A stretch of DNA of 64,000 nt from Bacteroides gallinarum DSM 18171 = JCM 13658. GTDB lineage: Bacteria; Bacteroidota; Bacteroidia; Bacteroidales; Bacteroidaceae. Position 1 is the first letter of the stretch. Each line of letters starts with the position of its first letter. The DNA lies in contig NZ_KB894130.1 in NCBI RefSeq assembly GCF_000374365.1, positions 1 to 64,000 of the forward strand, in the 5' to 3' direction. Under the pieces are notes generated by a model. That model made no database searches, was not told the origin of the DNA, and worked only from the letters and a program-made list of their open reading frames with translations. Positions 56,010-64,000 of the stretch are shown in pieces. A program made the position numbers and the translations under genes.

Positions 56010-56990
56010 ATGAAGAATATGAATTCCACACAACAAGACAAGAGCAATAAGAATATACATTCCATATATAGATTTTTGTTCATAATCCTATTAGTAAGCA
56101 GCTACCCGGTATCGGGTTCCTCACAAACCTACCGCAAAATATCCGGCTGGACGGATGAAACCAACAATAGGATTGAAAGCTTTCTGAACACTACGATTAC
56201 AATGAATATCCGCAAGGTAGCCGTATTCGACGGCGACGGAACCGTTATCGGGCAAACCCCTTATTACCTTGCCGATGAAGCCCTCTACCGCTATGCCGAT
56301 AAATACTATAAAGGCAGGAAAGACCCGCAGGCGGTGAGCAAGCTCGCCATACTGAACCGCATGGTGAAAGACGGTAATAACGTAGGCAAAGCCTACGTAG
56401 AAGACCGCGTACATTTTCTGTCCGGAATGACACCCGCCGAAATAATGGACATGGGTTACGAATGCTACCTCGACTCATATCAAGGAAAGTTCTACCCCGA
56501 AATGAAACAGCTGATTGCCAACCTCAAAGAATACGGTTTCGAAGTATGGATACTGACTGCATCGCCGGAATTTCTCTACCAAAAGTTCCTTGCGGAAGAA
56601 CTGGGACTACCCGATACACAAATCTTGGGAGTAAAATCCGTTGTTGCAAACGGAGTGCTGACGGACGAAATCATCATGCCCATTCCCCAGGACGACGGTA
56701 AAGCCAATGTAATACCTACCTTCATCAAAACGCGCCCACTGGTTGTCGGAGGCAACAGCCGTGGCGATATGGACATGCTGAACCAGTCGTGCGGCCTAAA
56801 GATTGTCGTAAACCCGGACGATGCAACCGTAAGAGGCAAGGAAGACGGTGCGATGAGCGGCTATACCGTCAAGCAATACTGGGAAAAAGAAGGCGCGGTT
56901 ATCGTGAGATGCAACGACGTTCCCGACCCCGAAACAAAGTTCCACACAGAGAGTTGGAAAATCAGAACCAACAAACCAAATCCTCGCTAA
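56010..56990 (+). CDS. Exported HAD-superfamily phosphatase
   Basis: A 326-residue protein. A signal or membrane-anchor region (FLFIILLVSSYPVSGSS, about 24-40) precedes the HAD motifs: I VAVFDGDGTV (about 70-79), II WILTAS, IV VVGGNSRGDMDM. The motif I DGDGT is like phosphorylcholine/phosphoserine phosphatases (HAD type 12710). It probably hydrolyses a phosphorylated substrate in the periplasm. Downstream are a phosphate-selective-type porin and a propeller protein, and upstream a sugar-phosphate-type transporter remnant. Confidence 0.82.
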   Translation: MKNMNSTQQDKSNKNIHSIYRFLFIILLVSSYPVSGSSQTYRKISGWTDETNNRIESFLNTTITMNIRKVAVFDGDGTVIGQTPYYLADEALYRYADKYYKGRKDPQAVSKLAILNRMVKDGNNVGKAYVEDRVHFLSGMTPAEIMDMGYECYLDSYQGKFYPEMKQLIANLKEYGFEVWILTASPEFLYQKFLAEELGLPDTQILGVKSVVANGVLTDEIIMPIPQDDGKANVIPTFIKTRPLVVGGNSRGDMDMLNQSCGLKIVVNPDDATVRGKEDGAMSGYTVKQYWEKEGAVIVRCNDVPDPETKFHTESWKIRTNKPNPR

Positions 56991-57022
56991 GAGGAACATT
57001 ATTCATATTAAATCTATACGAC

Positions 57023-58201
57023 ATGAAACAAAAAATCATCGGTGTGCTCTTTTTGAGCGGTACCATGCTGGTACCAAACCTTGCATTTGCAGACTCCAAA
57101 CCGGAAGCCGCAACAGAGACTCTAACCGTTACAGAAACAGAGGCCGTTGCTGCCGAAAGCTCCGAACCGGCAAAATGGGAAAAAGTATTGGAGAAACTGC
57201 CCAAGCTCTCTGGCTATCTTCAAACCGGCTGGAACTACAGCTCCGTCGGCGACGGAACATCATCGTTCCAGGCAAAACGCCTCCGCCTGATAATGGACGG
57301 AAATGTAACCAAGAACATATCCTTCCGCTTACAGATTGAAGGCTTCAACGGTATTGCCGGCTCCACCAACGGCAACGGGCAGAAAAACCTGCAAATAATG
57401 GACGCCTTTGTTACCGCAAAGATTTCGAAAGCCTTCCAGGTACGTGTAGGACAATACTATCTGCCACTCGGTTACGAAAACTACGACCTCTCCCCGGCAA
57501 CGCTGGAAACCGTCGATTTCTCGAACATCTGCTACCGTATGGTCTGCCGCAATGCTATCGGGTACGACTTCGTAGATTACGGACGCGACCTCGGCATCAT
57601 GGCCTTCGGCGACCTTTTCACGGACGAAGCAAGAGGATTCAGCCGTTTAAGCTACAACCTGTCATTGTCTAACGGTCATCTCCCGATGAAAGACGACAAC
57701 AACAAGTCCAAAGACCTCGTTGCCGCCCTGACCTTCCGCCCAACAAAATTTTTCAATATAAAAGCCTCCTACAACTGGGGCGAATACAAAGGCACGGTCA
57801 ACGACGAATCATTCAATTACCAGCCGATGAACCGCGTCATCGTAGGCGCATGGTACAACGACCCGAAAGGCCTTGACCTGCGTGCGGAATACGGGCACAT
57901 AGGAAGCAGCGCAGACGGGCACGATGTAATCAAAGAAGACGGTTTCTATGCTTTGGCAGGCTGGCATGCAGGCAAATTCCTGCCGGTAGTACGCTACGAC
58001 TTCTATCGCGACAAGGTAAACGACAGTAGCCTGAACAACTACGACCGCGTGCTCCTGGGACTTACCTGCAATCCTTGCAACCATGTAAAGATACAAGCTA
58101 ATTACAGCCACTCTTTCTATACCGACAAAGCAAAGGATGCAAGCAACAAGGGCAAAAGAGGTTCTGACCAGATTCAATTAATGGGTGTTTTCTATTTCTA
58201 A
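57023..58201 (+). CDS. Phosphate-selective porin (OprO/OprP-like)
   Basis: A 392-residue outer membrane porin. A signal peptide (MKQKIIGVLFLSGTMLVPNL, cleaved near AFA) precedes an N-terminal linker and then a beta-barrel: SGYLQTGWNYSSVGDGTSSF, QAKRLRLIMDGNVTKNISFR, FQVRVGQYYLPLGYENYDLS, ending SDQIQLMGVFYF with terminal Phe. The family takes up phosphate or phosphorylated solutes. ATG 57023 is the signal-peptide start, though the frame continues open upstream. It is likely cotranscribed with the phosphatase. Confidence 0.88.
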   Translation: MKQKIIGVLFLSGTMLVPNLAFADSKPEAATETLTVTETEAVAAESSEPAKWEKVLEKLPKLSGYLQTGWNYSSVGDGTSSFQAKRLRLIMDGNVTKNISFRLQIEGFNGIAGSTNGNGQKNLQIMDAFVTAKISKAFQVRVGQYYLPLGYENYDLSPATLETVDFSNICYRMVCRNAIGYDFVDYGRDLGIMAFGDLFTDEARGFSRLSYNLSLSNGHLPMKDDNNKSKDLVAALTFRPTKFFNIKASYNWGEYKGTVNDESFNYQPMNRVIVGAWYNDPKGLDLRAEYGHIGSSADGHDVIKEDGFYALAGWHAGKFLPVVRYDFYRDKVNDSSLNNYDRVLLGLTCNPCNHVKIQANYSHSFYTDKAKDASNKGKRGSDQIQLMGVFYF

Positions 58202-58222
58202 ACATACTAAAATCATATTATC

Positions 58223-59191
58223 ATGAAAAAGTTATTCGTTTTACTGGCACTCGTTACGGGTGCAATGTCCGTAAGTGCGCAGCACCTGGGTACGGAATAT
58301 CGTTTGAAGAAAGTCATTCCGGTTGCCGGGCGCCAAGGAATCGCCGTAGACAAGGACTACTATTACGTATCGGACACAAAAGTCCTTTACAAATACGACA
58401 AGGAGGGCAACATACTGATGAAAAACGCCCAGCCGTTCCAGCATCCCGAGATAGCCAACCACTTCGGCGACATCGACGTCTATAACGGTGAAATCTACTG
58501 CGGCGTAGAAAAGTTCGAGTACGGCCGTGGATACAACATCGCCGTATCAGTGTACGACGCCGAAACACTGAAATGGGAAAGAGACTTACCCTGGTGTCCC
58601 GAATCCGGACAAGTAGAAGTTTCCGGGCTTGCCGTAGACCGTGACAAAAACATGGTATGGATGTCCGACTGGGTAGACAGCCGCTATGTATATTGCTACA
58701 GTCTCGAAACCGGTAAGTACTATACCAAGATGCAATGCCGCCCCACTCCTTATTGGTGCCAGGGTATTTTCATTGCCGACGGCAAAATGCTCTTCACCTC
58801 GGACGACGGCGAATCTCTTTACCAAATCCCCGATAACATCTATATCGCCGACATCACGGAAGTAACCTATACTGGACTGGAAGAAGGAGTAGAACCCGTC
58901 AGAGACACCCCGTTCAGCGTAAAGATAGACAAAAACGGAAAAGTAGTGACACGTAAAGGTAATATCGCAGCCGGAGCCAAAGCCGGAAAAGTAGAGCTGT
59001 TCCGCGAAATGAGCGACTTCCGCCGTGCAGGTGAGATAGAAGGCGTTTCCATTGACCCCGTAAACGACGACCTCGTGGTATTGAACAACCGCGGTACTCA
59101 AATCGTACTGGGCATGTCGCAAAACCCGTTCAGCGAAGAAGGCTATACGGGCGAAATCCACGAACTCTACATCTACGAAAAGATTAAGTAA
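58223..59191 (+). CDS. Secreted propeller-like protein
   Basis: A 322-residue protein with a signal peptide (MKKLFVLLALVTGAMSVSAQ). Repeated YYVSDTKVLYKYDKEGN, IAVSVYDAETLKWERDLPWC and VSGLAVDRDKNMVWMSDWVD phrases suggest a six- or seven-bladed beta-propeller of the SMP-30/NHL type. Its role is unknown; it may bind a phosphorylated compound, by its association with phosphatase and porin. Confidence 0.78.
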   Translation: MKKLFVLLALVTGAMSVSAQHLGTEYRLKKVIPVAGRQGIAVDKDYYYVSDTKVLYKYDKEGNILMKNAQPFQHPEIANHFGDIDVYNGEIYCGVEKFEYGRGYNIAVSVYDAETLKWERDLPWCPESGQVEVSGLAVDRDKNMVWMSDWVDSRYVYCYSLETGKYYTKMQCRPTPYWCQGIFIADGKMLFTSDDGESLYQIPDNIYIADITEVTYTGLEEGVEPVRDTPFSVKIDKNGKVVTRKGNIAAGAKAGKVELFREMSDFRRAGEIEGVSIDPVNDDLVVLNNRGTQIVLGMSQNPFSEEGYTGEIHELYIYEKIK

Positions 59192-59200
59192 GCCTCCCAC

Positions 59201-59271
59201 GGGCACGGACTATGCGGAAAAATATACGGAATCGGTTTACCCGTCCGCAAAATCCTGCACAATCCGTGCCC
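59201..59271 (+). repeat. Nested inverted repeat after the propeller gene
   Basis: GGGCACGGA (59201-59209) pairs with TCCGTGCCC (59263-59271); inside, TGCGGA (59213-59218) pairs with TCCGCA (59244-59249). It begins 9 bp after the stop codon of the propeller gene. No T-tract, so factor-dependent or structural termination is likely. Confidence 0.7.
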
Positions 59272-59289
59272 TATCCTCGTAAATTACAT

Positions 59290-59297
59290 TATCTTTG
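59290..59297 (+). promoter_or_regulatory. murI promoter (-7 box)
   Basis: TATCTTTG is a perfect TAnnTTTG box, 34 bp before the murI ATG. Predicted start near 59304. Confidence 0.65.
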
Positions 59298-59331
59298 CTG
59301 CACACTATACTCTTAGCGTCAGAAAGATTGT

Positions 59332-60171
59332 ATGAAACCGAAACTACCTTCCACTCCCGGCCCTATCGGTGTATTCGATTCCGGATACGGCGGGCTTACT
59401 ATCCTGAGTAAAATACGGGAAACCTTGCCCGAATACGATTATATCTACCTGGGCGACAACGCCCGCGCCCCCTACGGTACACGCTCGTTCGAAGTAGTCT
59501 ACGAATTTACACGGCAAGCAGCTACCAAACTATTCGAAATGGGCTGCCACCTCGTAATCCTCGCCTGCAATACGGCATCCGCCAAAGCACTGCGCAGCAT
59601 ACAGATAAACGACCTCCCGCACCTCGACCCCGCACGCCGCGTACTGGGCGTTATCCGCCCCACCGTGGAATGTATAGGCAATATCACCCGCAGCCGGCAC
59701 GTAGGAATACTTGCTACAAGCGGCACTATCAAGTCCGAATCCTATCCGTTGGAGATACACAAACTCTTTCCCGATATCAAAGTCAGCGGAGAAGCCTGCC
59801 CGCTATGGGTATCGCTCGTAGAAAACAACGAAGCGCAAGGAGGCGGAACGGATTACTTCATCCGCAAATACATAGACGAACTCCTTGCCAAAGACCAGGA
59901 TATAGACACCGCAATCCTGGGCTGCACGCACTATCCGATACTACTGCCTAAAATCCGGCAATACATGCCGCCCGGTATCACCATAGTATCACAAGGCAAA
60001 TTAGTAGCAGACAGTCTGAAAGACTACCTCCGCCGCCACCCCGAAATAGATGCCGAATGCACCCGGGGCGGAAAATGCACCTACTACACCACAGAAGCGG
60101 AAGAAAAATTCGTCGAATCCGCATCTATCTTTCTGAACGAAGCGGTAACGGTGCAGCACATCGAGTTGTAG
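59332..60171 (+). CDS. murI: Glutamate racemase
   Basis: A 279-residue enzyme that makes D-glutamate for peptidoglycan. PIGVFDSGYGGLTIL near the N-terminus, LACNTASAKAL (first catalytic Cys) and ILGCTHYPIL (second catalytic Cys) are present. Normal length. Promoter at 59290. Confidence 0.96.
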   Translation: MKPKLPSTPGPIGVFDSGYGGLTILSKIRETLPEYDYIYLGDNARAPYGTRSFEVVYEFTRQAATKLFEMGCHLVILACNTASAKALRSIQINDLPHLDPARRVLGVIRPTVECIGNITRSRHVGILATSGTIKSESYPLEIHKLFPDIKVSGEACPLWVSLVENNEAQGGGTDYFIRKYIDELLAKDQDIDTAILGCTHYPILLPKIRQYMPPGITIVSQGKLVADSLKDYLRRHPEIDAECTRGGKCTYYTTEAEEKFVESASIFLNEAVTVQHIEL

Positions 60172-60214
60172 GCACAAATTGCCGGACATTAAACATTTAA
60201 TCAAAAAATCTTGT

Positions 60215-60222
60215 TATATTTG
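60215..60222 (+). promoter_or_regulatory. Promoter of the DUF2007 gene (-7 box)
   Basis: TATATTTG matches TAnnTTTG; start near 60229, 23 nt before the ATG at 60252. Confidence 0.65.
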
Positions 60223-60251
60223 TAGAACAAGAACTCTAAATTCATACCATT

Positions 60252-60491
60252 ATGAAAGAAGAAGATAAAAGCAAGCTCATCGAAGTGTTCAAAGGTTCAC
60301 TTTGGGAAGCCGAACTTGTAAAAAGTTTGTTAGGAAACAACGACATCGAATCGACCTTGAAAGACGGAATGGTGGTAAACATTGTCCTGCCCGATACCGC
60401 AATCGATGTAGCCGTACTTGTAAATGAAGCGGACTACGAAGTAGCCATGGAGGTTGTTCGTTCGTACGAGAAGAAAGAAAACGGAGACTAA
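60252..60491 (+). CDS. DUF2007 domain protein
   Basis: A 79-residue single-domain protein of the DUF2007 family (putative signal-transducing protein). KLIEVFKGSLWEAELVKSLL, the Gly/Asp turn, VVNIVLPDTAIDVAVLVNEA and a final helix EVAMEVVRSYEK fit the ferredoxin-like fold. It precedes proB by 28 bp. Confidence 0.85.
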   Translation: MKEEDKSKLIEVFKGSLWEAELVKSLLGNNDIESTLKDGMVVNIVLPDTAIDVAVLVNEADYEVAMEVVRSYEKKENGD

Positions 60492-60519
60492 ACTTTCCCG
60501 TAACGGGACACACACAAAT

Positions 60520-61644
60520 ATGGAGCAACAACTAACGAGGATTGCTGTCAAAATAGGCAGCAACGTACTGACACGCCGTGACGGCACACTGGACGTAACC
60601 CGTATGTCCGCCCTTGTAGACCAAATAGCCGAGCTGCACAAGGCAGGCGTAGAAATTATCCTCATTTCGTCCGGCGCCGTTGCGTCGGGGCGAAGCGAGA
60701 TACACCCCGCCAGGAAACTGGACAGCGTAGACCAACGCCAGCTATTCTCCGCCGTGGGGCAAGCCAAGCTTATCAACCGCTATTACGAACTCTTTCGCGA
60801 GCACGGCATCCCCGTGGGGCAGGTACTCACCATGAAAGAGAACTTCGCCACCCGCCGCCACTACCTCAACCAGAAAAACTGCATGACCGTGATGCTGGAA
60901 AACGGCGTAATCCCTATCGTCAACGAGAACGACACGATTTCCGTCAGCGAGCTGATGTTCACCGACAACGACGAACTCTCCGGGCTGATAGCCTCCATGA
61001 TGAACGCACAAGCCTTGATTATCCTCAGTAATATCGACGGCATCTACAACGGAGCTCCCGCCGACCCCGCATCGGAGGTTATCCGTGAGATAGAGCACGG
61101 CAAAGACCTCTCCTCCTACATACAAACCTCCAAATCGAGTTTCGGGCGCGGCGGCATGCTCACCAAGACCAACATTGCCCGTAAGGTAGCCGACGAAGGC
61201 ATCACCGTTATCATTGCCAACGGCAAGCGCGATAACATCCTCGTAGATATTCTCTGCCGGGAAGCTCCCGCCCTGTTCACCGGTTCCCGGGCTCCGGCTT
61301 CCGACTCCCGACTGCGATACACCCGTTTTATCCCCTCCTCCCAACCCGTATCCAGCGTAAAGAAGTGGATAGCCCACAGCGAGGGGTTTGCCAAAGGCGA
61401 GCTACATATCAACGACTGCGCCACGCAGGTACTTGCCTCCGACAAAGCCGTCAGCATCCTCCCCATAGGTATCACCGCCGTGCGGGGTGAGTTCGAAAAG
61501 GACGACATCGTACGCATCATAGATTTCGAGGGAAATCCGGTGGGCGTAGGCAAAGCCAATTGCAGCTCGGAACAGGCGCGCGAGGTCATGGGCAAGCATG
61601 GCAAGAAACCCGTAGTGCACTATGATTATCTTTATATAGAATAA
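60520..61644 (+). CDS. proB: Glutamate 5-kinase
   Basis: A 374-residue amino-acid kinase that phosphorylates glutamate in proline synthesis. RIAVKIGSNVLTRRDGTLDV, IILISSGAVASGRSEI, VNENDTISVSELMFTDNDEL, and the phrase GRGGMLTKTNIARKVADEGI are hallmarks; a C-terminal PUA domain ends KPVVHYDYLYIE. ATG 60520 is preferred over the upstream 60454 because it lies after the DUF2007 stop. proA, the usual neighbour, is absent here. Confidence 0.95.
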   Translation: MEQQLTRIAVKIGSNVLTRRDGTLDVTRMSALVDQIAELHKAGVEIILISSGAVASGRSEIHPARKLDSVDQRQLFSAVGQAKLINRYYELFREHGIPVGQVLTMKENFATRRHYLNQKNCMTVMLENGVIPIVNENDTISVSELMFTDNDELSGLIASMMNAQALIILSNIDGIYNGAPADPASEVIREIEHGKDLSSYIQTSKSSFGRGGMLTKTNIARKVADEGITVIIANGKRDNILVDILCREAPALFTGSRAPASDSRLRYTRFIPSSQPVSSVKKWIAHSEGFAKGELHINDCATQVLASDKAVSILPIGITAVRGEFEKDDIVRIIDFEGNPVGVGKANCSSEQAREVMGKHGKKPVVHYDYLYIE

Positions 61645-62169
61645 GTAAAGATAGTGTCAAAACCTGGTACTAATTACCCAAAGATTGGTATGCTACATGC
61701 TAATCTTTGGTATCGCACATTTATGTATGGTATTTTATGTACCAAATCATGGAATTAAATTGGTATGTATATCTTATTTTCAGCCAACTCCTATATAACC
61801 AAGGACATCTCAGTACGAACTGTGCACTCTATAATTTGTCCTACACACGTCATCTAATCCCCCAAACCTTCTTCCTCCTAGACAAAATCCTTTTTATGTA
61901 TTTGGGCCATACAACCTATTGACTCCGCATAAATTCCTTAATTTAAAAGATAGGCAGTGTCCCAAACATACTATCTATAGTCATATCTAATACATAATGA
62001 TACTTGTATCATAATCATCCAATAGCAACATAATCTATTCGTAAAAGTATAATTATTCGTATTTTAACAACAAAAAGACTCTTATCGTCGCATATCGACA
62101 AATAGAAATGGCGTACTTTTACGTCAAATAAATAAAAAGCGAACTGACAAGTTTAATACTAATAATATC
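61645..62169 (+). other. 525-bp gene-free AT-rich gap after proB
   Basis: A hairpin CCAAAGATT (61678-61686) / AATCTTTGG (61702-61710) follows proB. The motif (A/T)TGGTAT recurs at 61685, 61707, 61727 and 61760. The rest is AT-rich with no convincing gene; a possible -7 box TACTTTTA (62114-62121) precedes the regulator. Composition differs from the G+C-richer host genes before it. Confidence 0.6.
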
Positions 62170-63375
62170 ATGATTAAAGTTTTGCTATTATCTGATTTTA
62201 CCAGTGCCTACAGCCGACTGTTATTAAAAGGTTTCCTGAATTACTCCATGGAAGTTGGTAATTGGCGTTTCTATCGCATACCTTTAACCCGAGAGGACCT
62301 GAAAGACGAGAAGGCTATAGAAACTGTTATCGAAATAGCGCAACGCTGGGGGGCAAATGCTATTTTGGGGCAATTATCCGAAAATAACGCAGTTCGTTTA
62401 CGTAGCATTGGCATTCCCATTATTTTACAAAACTATACTAATCGCGTAGAAGGGATATCGAATATCACTGGCGATTATTACAGTACAGGGGAAATTGCAG
62501 CCAGTTATTTCTTACGGAAAGGTTTTACAAATTTTGCTTTCTACGGAACCAGCGCTACAATTTGGTCACGTGAACGAGAAGATGGATTCCGTACAAAACT
62601 TGCCTCAGTAGGACAAAAAGTATATACTTACAACGAAGAAAGCAATATACGATATGGCTCAACTTCTAACTTACAAACTTTGCAAACTTGGCTGCAACAA
62701 TTACCCCGTCCAACCGCTTTATTCGCTTGCGATGACGTATTTGCCCTTCGCATTACCGAGGTCTGTGGTATTTGTGGTATCCAAGTGCCGCAAGAACTTG
62801 CAGTTTTAGGAGTAGATAATGATGAGATTTTATGTAATATGTCCGACCCTCCCTTATCTTCCATTGTACTGGATGTAAAAAATGGGGGGTATCAGGCAGC
62901 CAAACAATTACATGCCCTTATTAAAGACCATTCTTTACCGCAATTCAACATCATTATCAACCCGATACGTATTGAACGGCGAAAGTCCACCGAAGGGTAT
63001 TCCGTTAACGACAAATTAGTGGTTGATGCGCTGAAACTCATTGAAGATGAGCAGAACGGACTTATCAATATCAAAGAAATCCTAAACCGTCTGTGCGTAT
63101 CCCGACGTGTTCTGGAAAAACACTTCCGAAAAGAAATCGGTATCTCCATTTATCAATATATTTTAGATTTCCGCACATCCTGTTTCGCTGAAAAGTTGCT
63201 GACCTCTGATTTACCTATTATGGACATCGCATTTGAACTGGGATACGAAGATTATGTTAACCTGACTAAATCATTCAAACGGATTTATAAAATGACACCG
63301 ACACAATATAGAAATTATTATAAATACGGAAAAATAAACTTGAGTATTAACCTTAATAAAAATGAGAAACAATGA
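62170..63375 (+). CDS. XylR-type AraC-family transcription regulator
   Basis: A 401-residue regulator. The N-terminal part (1-290) is a LacI/periplasmic-type sugar-binding domain: VLLLSDFTSAYSRLLLKGFL, IPIILQNYTNRVEGISNITG, PRPTALFACDDVFALRITEV and LAVLGVDNDEILCNMSDPPL. The C-terminal 100 residues have two AraC helix-turn-helices (INIKEILNRLCVSRRVLEKH and LPIMDIAFELGYEDYVNLTK). This architecture is that of XylR proteins that sense a sugar and activate its uptake genes. The stop overlaps the susC start (ATGA at 63372-63375), so the two genes are cotranscribed. Confidence 0.9.
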   Translation: MIKVLLLSDFTSAYSRLLLKGFLNYSMEVGNWRFYRIPLTREDLKDEKAIETVIEIAQRWGANAILGQLSENNAVRLRSIGIPIILQNYTNRVEGISNITGDYYSTGEIAASYFLRKGFTNFAFYGTSATIWSREREDGFRTKLASVGQKVYTYNEESNIRYGSTSNLQTLQTWLQQLPRPTALFACDDVFALRITEVCGICGIQVPQELAVLGVDNDEILCNMSDPPLSSIVLDVKNGGYQAAKQLHALIKDHSLPQFNIIINPIRIERRKSTEGYSVNDKLVVDALKLIEDEQNGLINIKEILNRLCVSRRVLEKHFRKEIGISIYQYILDFRTSCFAEKLLTSDLPIMDIAFELGYEDYVNLTKSFKRIYKMTPTQYRNYYKYGKINLSINLNKNEKQ

Positions 63376-64000
63376 GAGTTCTTTATCCACTCGTCGGGAA
63401 AAAAACTTCCTTACGGCGAAGTATTTTCCTTGCTGTATGTATGTGTTGTAACCTTATTATGTTTGCCCAAAACAGTTTTACTGTAAACGGCAAAGTAATC
63501 GGGATTGACAAAGAGCCTATCATCGGTGCTACTGTACAAGACCCCAACAGTAAAACCGGTGTAATTACTGATGTAGACGGTAAGTTCACCATTAAAGTAG
63601 CTTCCAGAGACGCTGTACTACAAATTGATTATATAGGAATGAAAAGTGAAACTGTTGTTCTAAATGGGCGTACAGAATTAACAATTACTCTACAAGAAGC
63701 AACAGAACTATTAGATGAAGTTGTTGTCGTAGGATATGGTGTGCAAAAGAAAAAACTGGTTACAGGAGCTACTGTACAGGTCAAGGGTGATAATATCGCC
63801 AAATTAAACACTGTAAATGTATTAGGGGCATTACAAAGCCAAACTCCAGGTGTTAATATTACTCAAAGTTCCGGAATGCCGGGTGAAGGCTTCAAAGTTA
63901 CAATCCGCGGCTTGGGTACTACCGGTTCAGCAACCCCCTTATACATTATCGATGGCATAGCCGGTGGAGATATAAACAGTCTTAATCCCTCCGATATAGA
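63372..64000 (+). CDS. SusC-family TonB-dependent outer membrane receptor, 5' part
   Basis: A partial gene cut by the window end, 209 codons visible. A signal-like N-terminus (FLAVCMCCNLIMFAQ) precedes the CarboxypepD_reg-like domain (FTVNGKVIGIDKEPIIGATV ... GVITDVDGKFTIKVASRDAV, EVVVVGYGVQKKK). The plug begins near KLVTGATVQVKG and continues to IRGLGTTGSATPLYIIDGIA. It would import a glycan or other ligand with a SusD partner, probably encoded beyond the window. It overlaps the regulator gene. Confidence 0.95.
   Translation, partial: MRVLYPLVGKKTSLRRSIFLAVCMCCNLIMFAQNSFTVNGKVIGIDKEPIIGATVQDPNSKTGVITDVDGKFTIKVASRDAVLQIDYIGMKSETVVLNGRTELTITLQEATELLDEVVVVGYGVQKKKLVTGATVQVKGDNIAKLNTVNVLGALQSQTPGVNITQSSGMPGEGFKVTIRGLGTTGSATPLYIIDGIAGGDINSLNPSDI

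Noticed and set aside
61707..61922. 71-codon frame in the proB-regulator gap
   Set aside because: AT-driven composition with clustered Tyr/Leu, no ribosome site, and it lies within the TGGTAT motif region; more likely noncoding.

Overview
The window is from a Bacteroides-type chromosome (order Bacteroidales). Evidence: a SusC-family TonB receptor with an N-terminal carboxypeptidase-like domain; the uppS-bamA-skp-skp gene order; a DUF6242-type lipoprotein; and repeated promoters of the Bacteroides form (-33 TTTG, about 20 nt, then TAnnTTTG). About two thirds of the window (1 to about 44,060) is a tailed-phage prophage that enters from the left edge and ends next to a tRNA-Leu gene. The rest (44,065-64,000) is host chromosome.

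Prophage early arm (1-15,362, plus strand). It starts inside a gene for a protein with a nine-residue tandem repeat. A recombination module follows (Sak4/AAA_24-type ATPase, PD-(D/E)XK nuclease, SSB), then a VRR-NUC nuclease, a replication module (winged-helix initiator-like protein and DnaB helicase), two DNA methyltransferases without a restriction partner, and about 20 small accessory genes (DUF551, YopX-like, a HAD phosphatase-like protein). Many start and stop codons overlap as ATGA. The last early gene encodes a C-terminal helix-turn-helix protein, a common position for a late-gene regulator. No integrase or CI-like repressor is present, so these presumably lie left of the window.

Prophage late arm (43,658-15,447, minus strand). 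Read in the direction of transcription it holds: small and large terminase, portal, scaffold-like protein, head-decoration candidate, lambda-E-type major capsid protein, three connector or neck proteins, major tail protein, two tail-assembly chaperone frames joined by a canonical -1 slippery heptamer, a self-contained one-gene cassette, a gp10-like protein, tape measure, Dit, Tal-like protein, fibres, and a lysis region (membrane HERIH protein, holin candidate, M15 endolysin, u-spanin candidate). A set of conserved accessory virion or surface genes ends the arm. The most striking pattern is a promoter architecture seen four times in the late arm: a dyad AACRAAC-N12-GTTYGTT sits 40 or 41 bp from a TAnnTTTR -7 box, each time in a gap before a block of structural genes.

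Host part. A tRNA-Gly/tRNA-Leu unit with its own promoter and terminator borders the prophage. Beyond it, on minus, are argH, an SRPBCC protein, pyrE, recX and prmC; on plus are ribD, a DUF6242-type lipoprotein, uppS, bamA and two skp/ompH genes. Then comes a polypyrimidine tract, a fragment of an MFS transporter, and an exported HAD phosphatase, a phosphate-selective-type porin and a secreted propeller-like protein that look like a phosphorylated-compound uptake locus. murI, a DUF2007 gene and proB follow. After proB a composition change introduces a XylR-type regulator whose stop overlaps the start of a susC gene cut by the window edge. All family assignments are by reading motifs; no database search was run.
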